Positions 27,241 through 37,345 are shown, counted from the stretch's first letter. The stretch is DNA of 64,000 nucleotides from Porphyromonadaceae bacterium UBA3318 (GCA_002361235.1 DESI01000020.1:3686-67685), one strand, 5' to 3'. Numbers and translations: made by a program. The notes: generated by a model not told the origin, from the letters alone.

Positions 27241-27918
27241 ATGGAAAACGACAAACCGTTATACGAAATAATCGACGAAGACGAACTGCCGTATGCTTAC
27301 GGTCAGGATGATCCGGACCGGCCCGCAGACCCTGAAGCGGACGGCGGTGAAAAGGAAAAGAGCAGCCCGTCGCGCATCAGTCTGCTGTGGCGTGTGATGC
27401 TCGGGCCTGCCACCGGATGGAAAGACCTGAAACGCGCCTCGCTGAAAAAGGAGTCCGTGGCTTCGGTATATTTTTATCCGTTGTGTGTGGCCGCCGCGCT
27501 CTCGCAGTTCGTCGATCTGATATACGAAGCCCACCAGTCGGTGCTGAAACTTATAGTCTCGGCGCTGGTGATATTCGTGTCCTATATATTCAGCTACATA
27601 GTGTTTCCCATATTGGGACGCCCTTTCCTGTGCGCTGAAGCCAACAAGACGCTGGAAACAAATTTCGGCCGTAATGCGTTGATGGTATTGTTCTCCACGC
27701 TGGCTCTGTTTAAGGTGGCTTATAATGCCATACCGTTCATGGAGCCGGTGCTGGTGTTCCTGCCGCTATGGACCATCTATCTGATACACCGCCTCGTGCC
27801 CGTGATGCGTGTGCCTAAGGAAAAATGGGGTACAACCACGGTGATACTGAGTGTGCTGACGGTAGGACTCCCGATGTTCTGGCAGTGGCTTTTCGCTGTA
27901 TTGCTGCCGGGAGTGTGA
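27241..27918 (+). CDS. Yip1-family-like membrane protein
   Basis: 225 aa. The N-terminus (about 1-45) is acidic and soluble. A short motif MLGPATGWKDLK introduces the membrane domain, as in bacterial YIP1-family proteins. About five hydrophobic segments follow (near 78-92, 98-128, 141-157, 165-183 and 198-222). The role of bacterial Yip1 proteins is not well defined. It is not clearly co-transcribed with mutB (terminator between) or smpB (own promoter). Confidence 0.7.
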   Translation: MENDKPLYEIIDEDELPYAYGQDDPDRPADPEADGGEKEKSSPSRISLLWRVMLGPATGWKDLKRASLKKESVASVYFYPLCVAAALSQFVDLIYEAHQSVLKLIVSALVIFVSYIFSYIVFPILGRPFLCAEANKTLETNFGRNALMVLFSTLALFKVAYNAIPFMEPVLVFLPLWTIYLIHRLVPVMRVPKEKWGTTTVILSVLTVGLPMFWQWLFAVLLPGV

Positions 27919-27925
27919 GGCTAAA

Positions 27926-27957
27926 TTTGGAGATATGCGGCACTTTGTGTAATTTTG
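27926..27957 (+). promoter_or_regulatory. Promoter of smpB
   Basis: TTTG (27926-27929), 20 bp, TAATTTTG (27950-27957), an exact consensus match. The -7 box ends 7 bp before ATG 27965, so the leader is extremely short. Confidence 0.7.
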
Positions 27958-27964
27958 GACTGCA

Positions 27965-28417
27965 ATGAAGGCAAAGGATATTAACATACAGAACAAGAAA
28001 GCGCGCTTCAACTACGAGATAGGCGACACATATACCGCCGGCATAGTGTTGACCGGAACCGAGATAAAGTCGATACGCGACGGAAAGGCGTCGCTGGTCG
28101 ACTCCTACTGTCTGATCGAGAACGGTGAGGTATGGGTGAAGCAGATGAACGTGTCGGAATATTTCTACGGGTCGTACAACAATCACGTTGCGCGACGCGA
28201 CCGCAAGCTGCTGCTGAACCGCAAGGAGATAGCCAAGCTGCAGAAAGCATCGGAGAATCCGGGCTTCACTATCGTCCCTCTGCGAGTGTTCATCAACGAC
28301 CGCGGCCTGGCCAAGATGGTGATAGGAGTGGGTCGGGGCAAGAAGGAATACGACAAGCGTCAGACTATGCGCGAGCGCGACGACAAGCGTCAGCTGGACC
28401 GACTGTTCAAGAAATAA
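27965..28417 (+). CDS. smpB: SsrA (tmRNA)-binding protein SmpB
   Basis: 150 aa, standard length. Typical SmpB motifs are present: the N-terminal [41 protein letters not shown] and a basic C-terminal tail. It binds tmRNA and brings it to stalled ribosomes for trans-translation. It has its own promoter and is followed 6 bp later by the U32 family gene, so the two may be co-transcribed. Confidence 0.97.
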   Translation: MKAKDINIQNKKARFNYEIGDTYTAGIVLTGTEIKSIRDGKASLVDSYCLIENGEVWVKQMNVSEYFYGSYNNHVARRDRKLLLNRKEIAKLQKASENPGFTIVPLRVFINDRGLAKMVIGVGRGKKEYDKRQTMRERDDKRQLDRLFKK

Positions 28418-28423
28418 CAAGCG

Positions 28424-30202
28424 ATGGCTCCGAGAAAGATAGAGCTGTTGTCGCCGGCGGCGAACCGGGAGGTGGCCAAGGCCGCGATCCTGAGCGGCGC
28501 CGACGCCGTGTATATAGGCGCCACAAGTCATGGCGCCCGCCATCGTGCCGCCAATTCAATCGAGGATATACGCGAGGTTGTGCAGTTCGCGCACACTTAT
28601 CGCGCCCGTGTCTATGTCACGGTCAATACCCTGGTCTACGACAACGAGCTGGAACAGGTGCGCGAATTGATATGCCGTCTGTATGAAGCCGGAGTCGACG
28701 CGCTGATAGTGCAGGACATGTCGATACTGCGTATGGACATCCCGCCCATCGCATTGCACGCATCCACGCAATGCGACACGCGCACGCCGGACAAGGCCCG
28801 GTTCCTGGAATCCTTGGGCTGTTCGCAGATAGTGCTGGCACGCGAGCTGACAATACCCGAAATCAAGGATATATGCCATAATGTAACTGTGCCCGTGGAA
28901 TGCTTCGTGCATGGCGCGCTATGCGTGAGTTATTCCGGACGTTGCGCGGCGAGTCAGACGTGCCTTGGGCGCAGCGCCAACCGCGGAGAATGTGCGCAGA
29001 TGTGCCGTATGCCCTACACGCTGCGCAACGCCGACGGCCAGGTGATTGAGAAGGACAAATATCTGCTTTCTTTGCGCGATTTCAATGCCTCGCCTCATCT
29101 GGAGGAGATGCTTGAGGCCGGAGCGTCGTCGTTCAAGATTGAAGGCCGGCTTAAGGATGTGGACTATGTCAGAAACGTCACGGCATATTACCGCAAGGCA
29201 ATCGACGAGATTATAGCACGGAATCCGGATCGCTATGTGCGCTCGTCGTTCGGCGAAAGTGTCATAAACTACACTCCGCGGCTTGATAAGAGTTTTAATC
29301 GCGGATTTACGGATTATTTCTTAGGCTCGCGCCGACCGGGCAGGATGGCGTCGCTGCTGACGCCCAAGTCGATGGGCGAGGAGATAACGGACATCTCGAA
29401 GCTGCATAACGGCGACGGCATCAGTTTCTTCAACGCACGTGGCGAATACGAGGGGGTTAATGTAAACGGAGTGAGGAACGGCCGTATCATCGGCTCGCGC
29501 CCGTTCGAACTGCCCAAGGACGCGGTGATTCACCGCACCAACGACATAGAATGGAACAAACTAATGTCAGGCCGAACGCCCGAGCGCAAGCTGTGGGTGG
29601 ACATTACAATAGATGAGGATAATCTTATACTTACGGACGAACGCGGACTGACGGCTACGGTATCGCTGCAGGGCGTAGCGAAAGACAAGGCCCAAAAGCC
29701 GATGCAGCCCGAACGGGTGTTAGGCAAGTTGGGCGCCACCGTTTACCGTCTCCGCAATTTAGAAAACCGGCTGAAGCCCGAAACATTCATTCCGGCCTCG
29801 GTGCTGACCGAGTTGCGCCGCAAGGGCACCGATATGCTGGACAGACTCAATATTGAGACATATCCGTTTGACCGTCGGCGTCAAGAGGATAAAACCGCCG
29901 TTTATCCTGACCGAAAACTTGACGCGCGCGGCAATGTCGCGAATGTGATGGCCTGTAAGCTCTACCAAGATCATGGCGTCGAGTCGATGGACATGGCCGT
30001 GGAAAAGAATCCCCGTTATGACGATGCCGTGATGACCACGCGCTACTGTATGCTCCGCGAATTGGGCGCCTGTCAGCGCGACTGCAAGGATCCCGCCATC
30101 CGCCGCCGCTTCAGGCAGCCCCTGACCATCACCACCGGGCCGCACACCTTCCGCCTCGCCTTCGACTGCGCCCGCTGCGAGATGTCCCTGTTCAAAGGCT
30201 GA
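28424..30202 (+). CDS. Peptidase U32-family protein (RlhA/TrhP-type RNA hydroxylation factor)
   Basis: 592 aa. The U32 signature ECFVHGALC...SGRCAAS lies at about 159-177, and additional Cys residues (CLGRSANRGECAQMC) complete a likely iron-sulfur site. A C-terminal extension has CQRDC and CARCEM cysteines. Despite the name, E. coli relatives TrhP and RlhA act in prephenate-dependent hydroxylation of tRNA and 23S rRNA. The length and extended C-terminus are closer to RlhA (YdcP) than to TrhP, but I cannot decide which target applies. It follows smpB by 6 bp. Confidence 0.88.
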   Translation: MAPRKIELLSPAANREVAKAAILSGADAVYIGATSHGARHRAANSIEDIREVVQFAHTYRARVYVTVNTLVYDNELEQVRELICRLYEAGVDALIVQDMSILRMDIPPIALHASTQCDTRTPDKARFLESLGCSQIVLARELTIPEIKDICHNVTVPVECFVHGALCVSYSGRCAASQTCLGRSANRGECAQMCRMPYTLRNADGQVIEKDKYLLSLRDFNASPHLEEMLEAGASSFKIEGRLKDVDYVRNVTAYYRKAIDEIIARNPDRYVRSSFGESVINYTPRLDKSFNRGFTDYFLGSRRPGRMASLLTPKSMGEEITDISKLHNGDGISFFNARGEYEGVNVNGVRNGRIIGSRPFELPKDAVIHRTNDIEWNKLMSGRTPERKLWVDITIDEDNLILTDERGLTATVSLQGVAKDKAQKPMQPERVLGKLGATVYRLRNLENRLKPETFIPASVLTELRRKGTDMLDRLNIETYPFDRRRQEDKTAVYPDRKLDARGNVANVMACKLYQDHGVESMDMAVEKNPRYDDAVMTTRYCMLRELGACQRDCKDPAIRRRFRQPLTITTGPHTFRLAFDCARCEMSLFKG

Positions 30203-30222
30203 ATAATGTCCATTTATACTTC

Positions 30223-31290
30223 ATGTCCCCAAAATATACAGAACTGACCATAAGCCGTGATTGCGGATACGTGATGAGAGGCATGGCCATCATGATGATA
30301 GTGTTCCATAATTTCTGTCATTTTATCCCCGGCGTAACGTTGGAAAATGAATTTGAATTCTATTCGGTTCACATCATCTCATTGCTGACTCCAAAGGCAA
30401 CGGCATTGCAATGGTTCTTCGACATCATGTCGTTTTTCGGATGGTATGGCGTCCCTGTGTTCATATTTCTGACCGGGTATGGACTGGTGATGAAATATGA
30501 GCGTAATGGAACGCCGCTTGAAACAGGCCGATTTCTGCGGTACAACTATTTCAAACTGTTTTTCCTGATGCTTCCGGGAATAGTGACGTTGATTATAGCT
30601 ACTTTGGCTTTTGCTATTCCCTACGGTGATATAGACTCCAGATCTATAGCTAATTATATATGTCAGGCGAGTATGCTTCCCGATGTGGTCTATCCGTGGT
30701 GGAAACCGAATCCGGGAGTATTCTGGTACTTCGGACTGACAATGGAACTATACATTGTCTATGCGTTGTTGATTTACCATCGGCCCAAATGGTGGATGTG
30801 GGTATGTGTCGCACTCTCCATAGCATTGCAGCTTATCACACCTCCGGAATCTGGAACGATGGCGTGGATACGTCATAATGTGACGGGATGGGCCACACTC
30901 CTTGTATTCGGTATTTTATACGGACGCACTCTCTGTATACGGCGCGATGTGGCCGCAACCATTGTTATCTTATCAGCATTGCTGATATTGCCGTCGATGT
31001 TGGACTGGATGACATGGCAGTTCTCCATACTGGCGTGTGTCGTACTTGCCATAGTCGTGGCCCGATGGTCAATGCGTATTCCGGGATGGAGGGATTTCTG
31101 GATATGGATAGGACGATTGAGTCCCATGCTGTTCGTGGCTCATCCAGTTGCCAGGATTATTATTCTGGAAATTTTCCAACCGCGGGACCCGGTTGCACTT
31201 CCCCTGGTCATTTACCTGTGCCTGATATTCCTGATGTCCTTGATTTTTCGATATATCACGAAAGCCTGCTACCGTCGCTGGCTAAAATAA
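30223..31290 (+). CDS. Acyltransferase 3-family membrane protein
   Basis: 355 aa and strongly hydrophobic, with about ten membrane segments. The N-terminal RGMAIMMIVFHNFCH contains the conserved Arg and His of acyltransferase-3/OafA-type proteins, and VPVFIFLTGYGLVMKYE is the usual second motif. Family members O-acetylate or otherwise acylate surface sugars. It starts 20 bp after the U32 gene. GC is lower than in its neighbours. It overlaps the end of the convergent menD by 9 bp. Confidence 0.8.
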   Translation: MSPKYTELTISRDCGYVMRGMAIMMIVFHNFCHFIPGVTLENEFEFYSVHIISLLTPKATALQWFFDIMSFFGWYGVPVFIFLTGYGLVMKYERNGTPLETGRFLRYNYFKLFFLMLPGIVTLIIATLAFAIPYGDIDSRSIANYICQASMLPDVVYPWWKPNPGVFWYFGLTMELYIVYALLIYHRPKWWMWVCVALSIALQLITPPESGTMAWIRHNVTGWATLLVFGILYGRTLCIRRDVAATIVILSALLILPSMLDWMTWQFSILACVVLAIVVARWSMRIPGWRDFWIWIGRLSPMLFVAHPVARIIILEIFQPRDPVALPLVIYLCLIFLMSLIFRYITKACYRRWLK

Positions 31291-33027
31291 GCCGGTGAAG
31301 GCTTTGGCGGAGAGGGTCGGGTCTACGGTGATTTCGAGCAGGTGACGCCCCGGAGCGAACAGCGAGGGGAGGACGGCGTGGAGGGCAGTCCCGGAGTCGG
31401 CGTGGAGGTAATTCCATCCGTAGGCATGGCACAGAGCTTCCAGTGGCAGTTCACGTGGCGCGCACAGCATTTCTTCCCGAATCGGAAGCTCCGAGGTGGC
31501 GCTGATGCAGCGGAATATGCCGCCACCGCCATTATTAAGTACCACTATATTGAAATCGTCGGGCACAAGGTCCAGGCCCATTATCTCAGGGGCGTACGAA
31601 AATGACATATCGCCTGAAATCAGCATTGTCGGGCCGGCATAGCACACGGCGGTGCCTACGGCCGTTGCGTTGCCTCCCTCTATGCCTGATACACCCCGGT
31701 TGCACCAGCAGGCGTGCGGCATCGGCGCAAGACCCAGACAGGCATATCTGACCGCTGTTCCGTTGGAGAAGAACAGGTTGAACTTACGCGGCACGGCATT
31801 CAGCAATATATTCATGGCCTTCAGTTCCGACCACGGCGCGGAGCCGATATATTCCTCAGCCCGTTTTATGGCCTCCTGACGGGCATTGCGCCATGCCTCG
31901 GCGTAACCCGCAGCGCTGTTTTCGTCACGATACATACCGTGCCCTTTCATCCATTTTATAATAGATGCGAATCCTCGGAAAAACAGGGCCGGACCGGCGT
32001 CTACGTGTAGTGTCAATGACTGGTAGCTGTCCACGCCCGGGTCAGTGTCTCCAAGTGTCCAGCATTCCGCATCCGGACACGAGCGCAGAAACGTTTTGAG
32101 GTGCGACGACACGACGGCGCCTCCTATGGAAATGATGATGTCCGGCCGCAATGACCGTAGCGTATCTTCATCGGCAGCCAGAGCCAAGTCCGTGACGCAG
32201 GCGTCGGGATGTCCGACCGGATGCAGGTTCGACAGAGGTTCTGCGCAGATGGCTGTCTGTGGTAACTGAAGAAAGTCAGCCAGCGCTTTGTTGAGCCTTG
32301 AATCCGGGCTCATGAATCCCGCCACCACCAGTATCTTCTTGCCGGCCACTGTCTCGGCCAGTTCCCTGTATTGCGCCGGTGTCAGTGTATTGGGTCCTCC
32401 CAGCGTCTTTATTTTCCGCACTGAGTCGGAAGCCGAAGTCCCATCCGTCTCGGTTGTCTCTCCGATTGGCGCGTCTATCTGCACATTAACATGCACGGGG
32501 CCGGGGATGCCGGATGTCGCAGCTATCCACGCCTCGTTGGACACACGGTTCACGTACCATTCATATTCGGAACGGAATGCCGGGTTGCCGCATTCTACCG
32601 AATTACCGTCCGAGACGGGAATGTCGAAACTTTTCTTTATTATGTTCCGGAGTGCGCCCGGCTGGCACATGGTCTGCGAATCATTCTGGTCAATCCATCG
32701 GCGCGGTCTGTCGGCCGAAACCACGATTAGCGGCACATGGCGGTGGAACGCCTCGGCCACGGCCGGAGCGTAATTCAGCAGCGCCGTGCCTGAGGTGCAG
32801 CACAGCATCACCGGCCTGTTCGTGGCTATGGCCATACCCAAGGCCACGAACGCGGCGGTGCGTTCGTCGGTAACGACGCGGGATTTTATCAGCGGCCGTG
32901 CGGCTATGGCCATAAGCAGCGGAGCGTTGCGGCTGCCGGGGCTTACCACGGCATCGCGCAGCCCATGTGCAGTCAGCACGTCAAGCAGCACGCGGCAGTT
33001 GGTTTTGGCTGTGTCCATATCAGGCAT
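31282..33027 (-). CDS. menD: MenD, SEPHCHC synthase of menaquinone biosynthesis
   Basis: 581 aa, the usual size. The N-terminal domain has VVSPGSRNAPL and the TPP-activating Glu in DERTAAFVALG; VMLCCTSGTALLNYAP, SADRPRRWIDQNDSQT and GDMSFSYAPEI (TPP/Mg site) follow. It adds the succinic semialdehyde unit from 2-oxoglutarate to isochorismate. Other men genes are not in the window. It overlaps the end of the AlbA_2 gene by 8 bp if started at 33027; Met4 (33018) would follow that stop by 1 bp. Either way the two genes are translationally coupled. Confidence 0.96.
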   Translation of the reverse strand: MPDMDTAKTNCRVLLDVLTAHGLRDAVVSPGSRNAPLLMAIAARPLIKSRVVTDERTAAFVALGMAIATNRPVMLCCTSGTALLNYAPAVAEAFHRHVPLIVVSADRPRRWIDQNDSQTMCQPGALRNIIKKSFDIPVSDGNSVECGNPAFRSEYEWYVNRVSNEAWIAATSGIPGPVHVNVQIDAPIGETTETDGTSASDSVRKIKTLGGPNTLTPAQYRELAETVAGKKILVVAGFMSPDSRLNKALADFLQLPQTAICAEPLSNLHPVGHPDACVTDLALAADEDTLRSLRPDIIISIGGAVVSSHLKTFLRSCPDAECWTLGDTDPGVDSYQSLTLHVDAGPALFFRGFASIIKWMKGHGMYRDENSAAGYAEAWRNARQEAIKRAEEYIGSAPWSELKAMNILLNAVPRKFNLFFSNGTAVRYACLGLAPMPHACWCNRGVSGIEGGNATAVGTAVCYAGPTMLISGDMSFSYAPEIMGLDLVPDDFNIVVLNNGGGGIFRCISATSELPIREEMLCAPRELPLEALCHAYGWNYLHADSGTALHAVLPSLFAPGRHLLEITVDPTLSAKAFTGLF

Positions 33028-36000
33028 GACATGAGTTGATGATGTGCGCCATCTTCTCCATCAGGTCCGGTTTGTTCTCGTTGGTTCGCAACGGAGCGCC
33101 GAGTGCCTTGCGTTTCAGCGACGACTTCAGCGCGCTCGACATTCCAGGCATGGATTGCTCCGCAACGATCTCCCAGCCGCACACATGGTTCAGGGTGCTG
33201 GATACGGCACTTTCGCTATCTGAATTGATATGTCCCTGTCCTATCTCCGTCATCGGCTCCACGCGGAAATAGACGTTGCCGGAATTGTCGGCCACGAAGC
33301 TCAACACGCCTTCATGGTCGTCGGCTATCGCTGCGAAACGAAGCGGCGACCGGGTGCCGTACTTTATCCTGGAGTTAGCACCCTTCTCGTATATCTCGGC
33401 CAACGGGATGCGCAGCGGCTCGCTGTTTTCATAACACATCACCAGATTGGCGTGCTCCATGTCGTGCGGTATGATCAGGCTCAGTATGCAGTCGCCCTCG
33501 CAATACAGGTCGGTCGGGCTGAATTCCACATTGCCTTTCTTGTCGAAGTATAGATAGCCGAACGGTTCGGAATACCCGTCCTCGTAATCATGCAGCACAT
33601 TGGGGCGCCACGATGAGGTATAGGTGGCATCGGCCGGGGTGGCAGAGGCGGATGTCTCGGCTGCGGATTCCAGGGTCTCGGGCCTGACTGCGTTTAATGA
33701 ATCGGCTTCATGGGCTGCTTCGGCGCGGGCTTCGGCTTTCAGGGCCTCGGCATGGAGACGGCTGCGGTCCTCCAGTTCAGCCAGCTGGCGACGCCGGTCG
33801 CGCTTGAATTCCTCCTCGGCCTGTCCGGTGAAGTATTTGGTGGACTGCCCGGACAGACGCACGTACAGGCGGTCCTTGTAATAAATCGGTTCAAGGCTCT
33901 TTTCGATGTCGAAGCGTATCACCACGCGCCCCTTCTCGCGGTTCAGCTCGTCGTCGTCGACCGACACCGAGATGCGGGCCAGGGCCGTGGGGCCGAAGTT
34001 GTCGGCCAGCAGATTGTCGATGTACACCTGCAGCTTGTCGGCGTCCGTGATCTTATGCTGATGTTTGCCGGCCACAAGCGTATGCGTGCGGAAATATTCG
34101 AAGTCGTCGGGCAGACCGGCTGCGTACCCCTCGTTGTTCACGCCTAAAAACAGCGTGCCCCCCTCGGCGTTAAGGAATCCGGCTATGCGCGACAGAATGT
34201 GGTCCTGCTGGGCCATCGGGTCGGGATACATCTTCTGGCCGCGTGCCACGGCCGGATAGACGATGCTGGTCTTGAACTCGATGAATTTGGATTCCGAGCC
34301 GTAATATTTGCCAAGACGCGTGTCGCTCACCACATCCAGCGCGTTGCCTATTTCCTTGCGCAGACGCGAACAGATGTCGTCGGAATTGTCGCTCACGTCC
34401 GACATCATGTTGAACGACAGCACCATCCTCGCTATGGTGCGGTCCAGTTCCGACGATTCGGGATTCCGCGCTATCTCGTATAGTGAGGAGTTATAGCTTT
34501 CGTCGCCCATCCAGGCCACCATCTCCAGGCGTCGGTACATGCTGGTGAGGATGGGTACCTTAAGGCTTTCCTGTTCCAGTTTGGAAAGCTCCGCGAGGTC
34601 GATGCGCTTGTTGGTGGCATAATAATCGTGCATCAGCAACAGCTCGGCGTGGGTGGAGAGGGTATCGGCTTTCTCCTTGTCGTCGGCCATCAGGGCCAGG
34701 ATGCGAGCCAGACGCAGATAGTCGTAAGCCTCCAGCAGATCCTTCTCCGCTATGGCGGCGTAACGGATTATCTCTACTAATTCCTGCATATCGTCGGGCA
34801 GCAGCTCGTCGTATTCCTCCTCCATCTGCCCGTCGCCATCCATGTTCATGTCGTCGTCGCCGTTGAGCGACAGGGCGCGGAATATGTTCCTGAACGCATC
34901 GGAGGTGGTGAAATTATCGGCATATTTATCCAGTTTCTCGGTGATATATCCGTTTATCACGCCCCCCGACACACTGTATAGCTTAACGTTGACGATGTCG
35001 CTGTTGCGTATGTCGAAACTGGAGTCCGCCTCGACGAACAGCCCGAATCCCTTCAGGGTCAGCGCGCTGAAATTGTGGCCTTCGGTTATGTTTTCGGCAT
35101 TGGTGATTACGGCGCGGTATTCGGTGTTGATGTCCATGTTGTCGCGCACATATTCGCCGGCCTGTTCCAGCAGCGAGAAGTGGTATCTGCCGTCGTCGTC
35201 CACATCGGTCACAGTGGCGCGGAACTGCAGCGGCTTTCCGTTGGCGTCGTGCCAGCAAGTGTCGTCCAGGTATCTTACTCGATAGCCTACCACGTCCTTG
35301 CAGTCTATGTAGCCGGAGCCGTCCTCGTAGTCGTCGTCGATGATGCCGCACAGGAACCGGGGATTTCCCTGGTCGTCGTCACGCAGCATGGCATTGACCT
35401 CGATTGTCACCACGTCGCCCGGCTCGGCCTTGACGATGTAGTGGGGGCGGTCTGTCTGAACCGTGATCTCGTCGCGGCGGAACAGTTCGTGCTCTATGTC
35501 GTTCCACCATGAGTTGTGGTCGTTCATCCTCTTGATCTTGGAGCCGGACATACCCCTAATGCCCCCTATCATGATGGAGGGATGAAGCCACTGCATCAGC
35601 ACGGAAGGCACGGCCTGTTCGGGGTCGCGCGTGGAGTCGTTGCGGGTCAGTTCCATCCCTTCGGGACTGATGGAGAGTTCCAGCTGTCCTGAGGTGAACC
35701 GATGGTTTCCGCGGATCAGCGACAATGGCGAGCTGATGGTGCGCGTGGCGGCCGCGGCCACCAGATACATCGGGTCGCGCAGCTGCGAATATAGCGGCTT
35801 GGTCAGCGAGGTGCATCCGAACAGGGCGCCTATGGCCTGGTTCAGCACGTTCCGGGTCCGGTTGGTGCTGAGCAGCGATATGTAACGGTAATAGTATGAA
35901 TAAGTGCGGTTCAGGTCGGTGCCCGGCTTGGAGAGCAGGATCTTGAGCGCCGTGGCCGTTACTGCCGTGAGCACCTTCTCCTTCTGGCTGCGGGTCTCGG

Positions 36001-37123
36001 CCTGCGGGAGTCCGTCGATGCTGGCCGCCGCCTGCTGCAGATACATCTCGAACTGCTCCACGAACGCCGTGCGGAACGGCTCGCGTTCCCAGTTCTCGAG
36101 GTTGCGTGTGAAGATGCTCTGGAATATGCTGTTCAGATAGTCGCTGACCTTGTGCGGGTACAGGCGGAATATCATCATCATTACGCCGAATGCCTGGTCG
36201 GGATGATACAGATAGCCGGACTTCTCCAGCTTGGCGAATATGGAGCTTACGAATTCATCGAGCTTGTCGTTGCGCAGCAGACCCATGAACTGCTCGTAGG
36301 GCTGCACGGATTCCACCAGTGTGGTGATCTGCTGCTGCATCGACTTGCGTGCCTCGAACGCCAGACCCTCCAGAAAGTCGGAATCCTCCAGAAAGTACAG
36401 GGCTCCGGCGCGTAACGCCGACAGGAACTGGCTTACCTCCGAAATGCGGTATTTCAGCGTGTCGGCCGTCATTCCCCAGGGGAACGTGCTGAGTGTGAGG
36501 CGCATCTTGTTGATGAACCATAACGGGTTATGGTTGTCAAGGTCGCTTTTCAGGTATTCGTAATCCGGGCCTGAGGTCCATAATTTGCGGATGAAGTTTA
36601 CTAAAGTGGAGGACAACCCTAATTTCTCGGCCAGTGATTTGGGCTCGTAGAAAGGCAGGCGCGCGCTGTCGTTGTCGAAACGCACGATGCAGCCCGCTTT
36701 GCTGAGCGACTGGAACTTACAGCTCGCCTTCTGGCCCTTCTGCAACATGGCGTTGCGGTCGTGTATGCTGAATATAAGGCCGTTGCTGTCCACAACCTTG
36801 AATTTGTCGTGCATACGGTCCAAAGGTACGTAGGTCACGGTGCATTCTATGCTTTCGCCGCGTCGGAACGTGTCGTTGTAAAGCTCGTAAATAATGGCGG
36901 GCAGATGCTGTTTCACTGTCACAGTGCCGTTATAGGAGATTATGATGCGACAAGCGATATATTCCGGCAATTGGTATTCGGGTTCCTTCTGGAAAGGCAG
37001 TTTCGGCACCTGGACCGTTTCATTCAGGCCGTGGACGGAGCCAGTCTTGATGTTAATGAATTCGGGGTCTGTCACCGACCTGTCTACTTCGAAAAGTACG
37101 ATTTCTCCTTTTTTGAATGCCAT
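33020..37123 (-). CDS. Very large protein with AlbA_2 (Schlafen-type) domain, function unknown
   Basis: About 1367 aa from the ATG at 37123 (MAFKKGEIVLFEV); the frame could extend to 37171 but the longer N-terminus looks unnatural. The N-terminal 150 residues look like small beta-barrels (S1/cold-shock-like). A long helical middle holds no recognised motif. Beta-rich modules lie near 590-760 and a helical repeat-like region near 800-930. An AlbA_2-type domain is at about 941-1010 (ESKFIEFKTS, then NAEGGTLFLGVNNEG). A charged coil (about 1100-1150) and a beta-rich tail follow. AlbA_2/Schlafen domains are linked to nucleic-acid binding or cleavage and to defence in some bacteria. It lies between fmt and menD. 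Confidence 0.75.
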   Translation of the reverse strand: MAFKKGEIVLFEVDRSVTDPEFINIKTGSVHGLNETVQVPKLPFQKEPEYQLPEYIACRIIISYNGTVTVKQHLPAIIYELYNDTFRRGESIECTVTYVPLDRMHDKFKVVDSNGLIFSIHDRNAMLQKGQKASCKFQSLSKAGCIVRFDNDSARLPFYEPKSLAEKLGLSSTLVNFIRKLWTSGPDYEYLKSDLDNHNPLWFINKMRLTLSTFPWGMTADTLKYRISEVSQFLSALRAGALYFLEDSDFLEGLAFEARKSMQQQITTLVESVQPYEQFMGLLRNDKLDEFVSSIFAKLEKSGYLYHPDQAFGVMMMIFRLYPHKVSDYLNSIFQSIFTRNLENWEREPFRTAFVEQFEMYLQQAAASIDGLPQAETRSQKEKVLTAVTATALKILLSKPGTDLNRTYSYYYRYISLLSTNRTRNVLNQAIGALFGCTSLTKPLYSQLRDPMYLVAAAATRTISSPLSLIRGNHRFTSGQLELSISPEGMELTRNDSTRDPEQAVPSVLMQWLHPSIMIGGIRGMSGSKIKRMNDHNSWWNDIEHELFRRDEITVQTDRPHYIVKAEPGDVVTIEVNAMLRDDDQGNPRFLCGIIDDDYEDGSGYIDCKDVVGYRVRYLDDTCWHDANGKPLQFRATVTDVDDDGRYHFSLLEQAGEYVRDNMDINTEYRAVITNAENITEGHNFSALTLKGFGLFVEADSSFDIRNSDIVNVKLYSVSGGVINGYITEKLDKYADNFTTSDAFRNIFRALSLNGDDDMNMDGDGQMEEEYDELLPDDMQELVEIIRYAAIAEKDLLEAYDYLRLARILALMADDKEKADTLSTHAELLLMHDYYATNKRIDLAELSKLEQESLKVPILTSMYRRLEMVAWMGDESYNSSLYEIARNPESSELDRTIARMVLSFNMMSDVSDNSDDICSRLRKEIGNALDVVSDTRLGKYYGSESKFIEFKTSIVYPAVARGQKMYPDPMAQQDHILSRIAGFLNAEGGTLFLGVNNEGYAAGLPDDFEYFRTHTLVAGKHQHKITDADKLQVYIDNLLADNFGPTALARISVSVDDDELNREKGRVVIRFDIEKSLEPIYYKDRLYVRLSGQSTKYFTGQAEEEFKRDRRRQLAELEDRSRLHAEALKAEARAEAAHEADSLNAVRPETLESAAETSASATPADATYTSSWRPNVLHDYEDGYSEPFGYLYFDKKGNVEFSPTDLYCEGDCILSLIIPHDMEHANLVMCYENSEPLRIPLAEIYEKGANSRIKYGTRSPLRFAAIADDHEGVLSFVADNSGNVYFRVEPMTEIGQGHINSDSESAVSSTLNHVCGWEIVAEQSMPGMSSALKSSLKRKALGAPLRTNENKPDLMEKMAHIINSCHA

Positions 37124-37159
37124 GATGGGTTTGTTTTTGGGGTTGATAATTAAAATGGA

Positions 37160-37187
37160 GCGGAGCTCCAAAACGGAACGGCTCCGC
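37160..37187 (-). terminator. Weak terminator-like hairpin after the polypurine tract
   Basis: 7-bp inverted repeat GCGGAGC / GCTCCGC. On the minus strand it is followed by TCCATTTTAATT. It could end the fmt transcript before the AlbA_2 gene, but the tail is weak. Confidence 0.35.
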
Positions 37188-37189
37188 GC

Positions 37190-37345
37190 GGGAGGAGAGA
37201 GGAGAGGAAAGGGGGGGGAAAAAGAGGGAGAGAAAGAGTGAGAGGAAAGGGGGGGAGGAGAAAGAGGGAGGAGAAGGTGAGAGAGAAGGAGGGAGGAGAA
37301 GGGAGGAGAAGGAGAGAGAGTGAGAGAGAGAGAGGAGAGTGGGGG
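37190..37345 (+). repeat. 156-bp polypurine (GA-rich) tract
   Basis: An almost unbroken purine run on the + strand, with only four T interruptions (37239, 37278, 37321, 37340). It begins one base before the fmt stop (37346) and fills the gap towards the AlbA_2 gene. It contains G runs of up to eight and (GA)n stretches. In the minus-strand transcript it is a C/U-rich leader or spacer. Such tracts can form triplex DNA and are prone to slippage. Confidence 0.95.
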
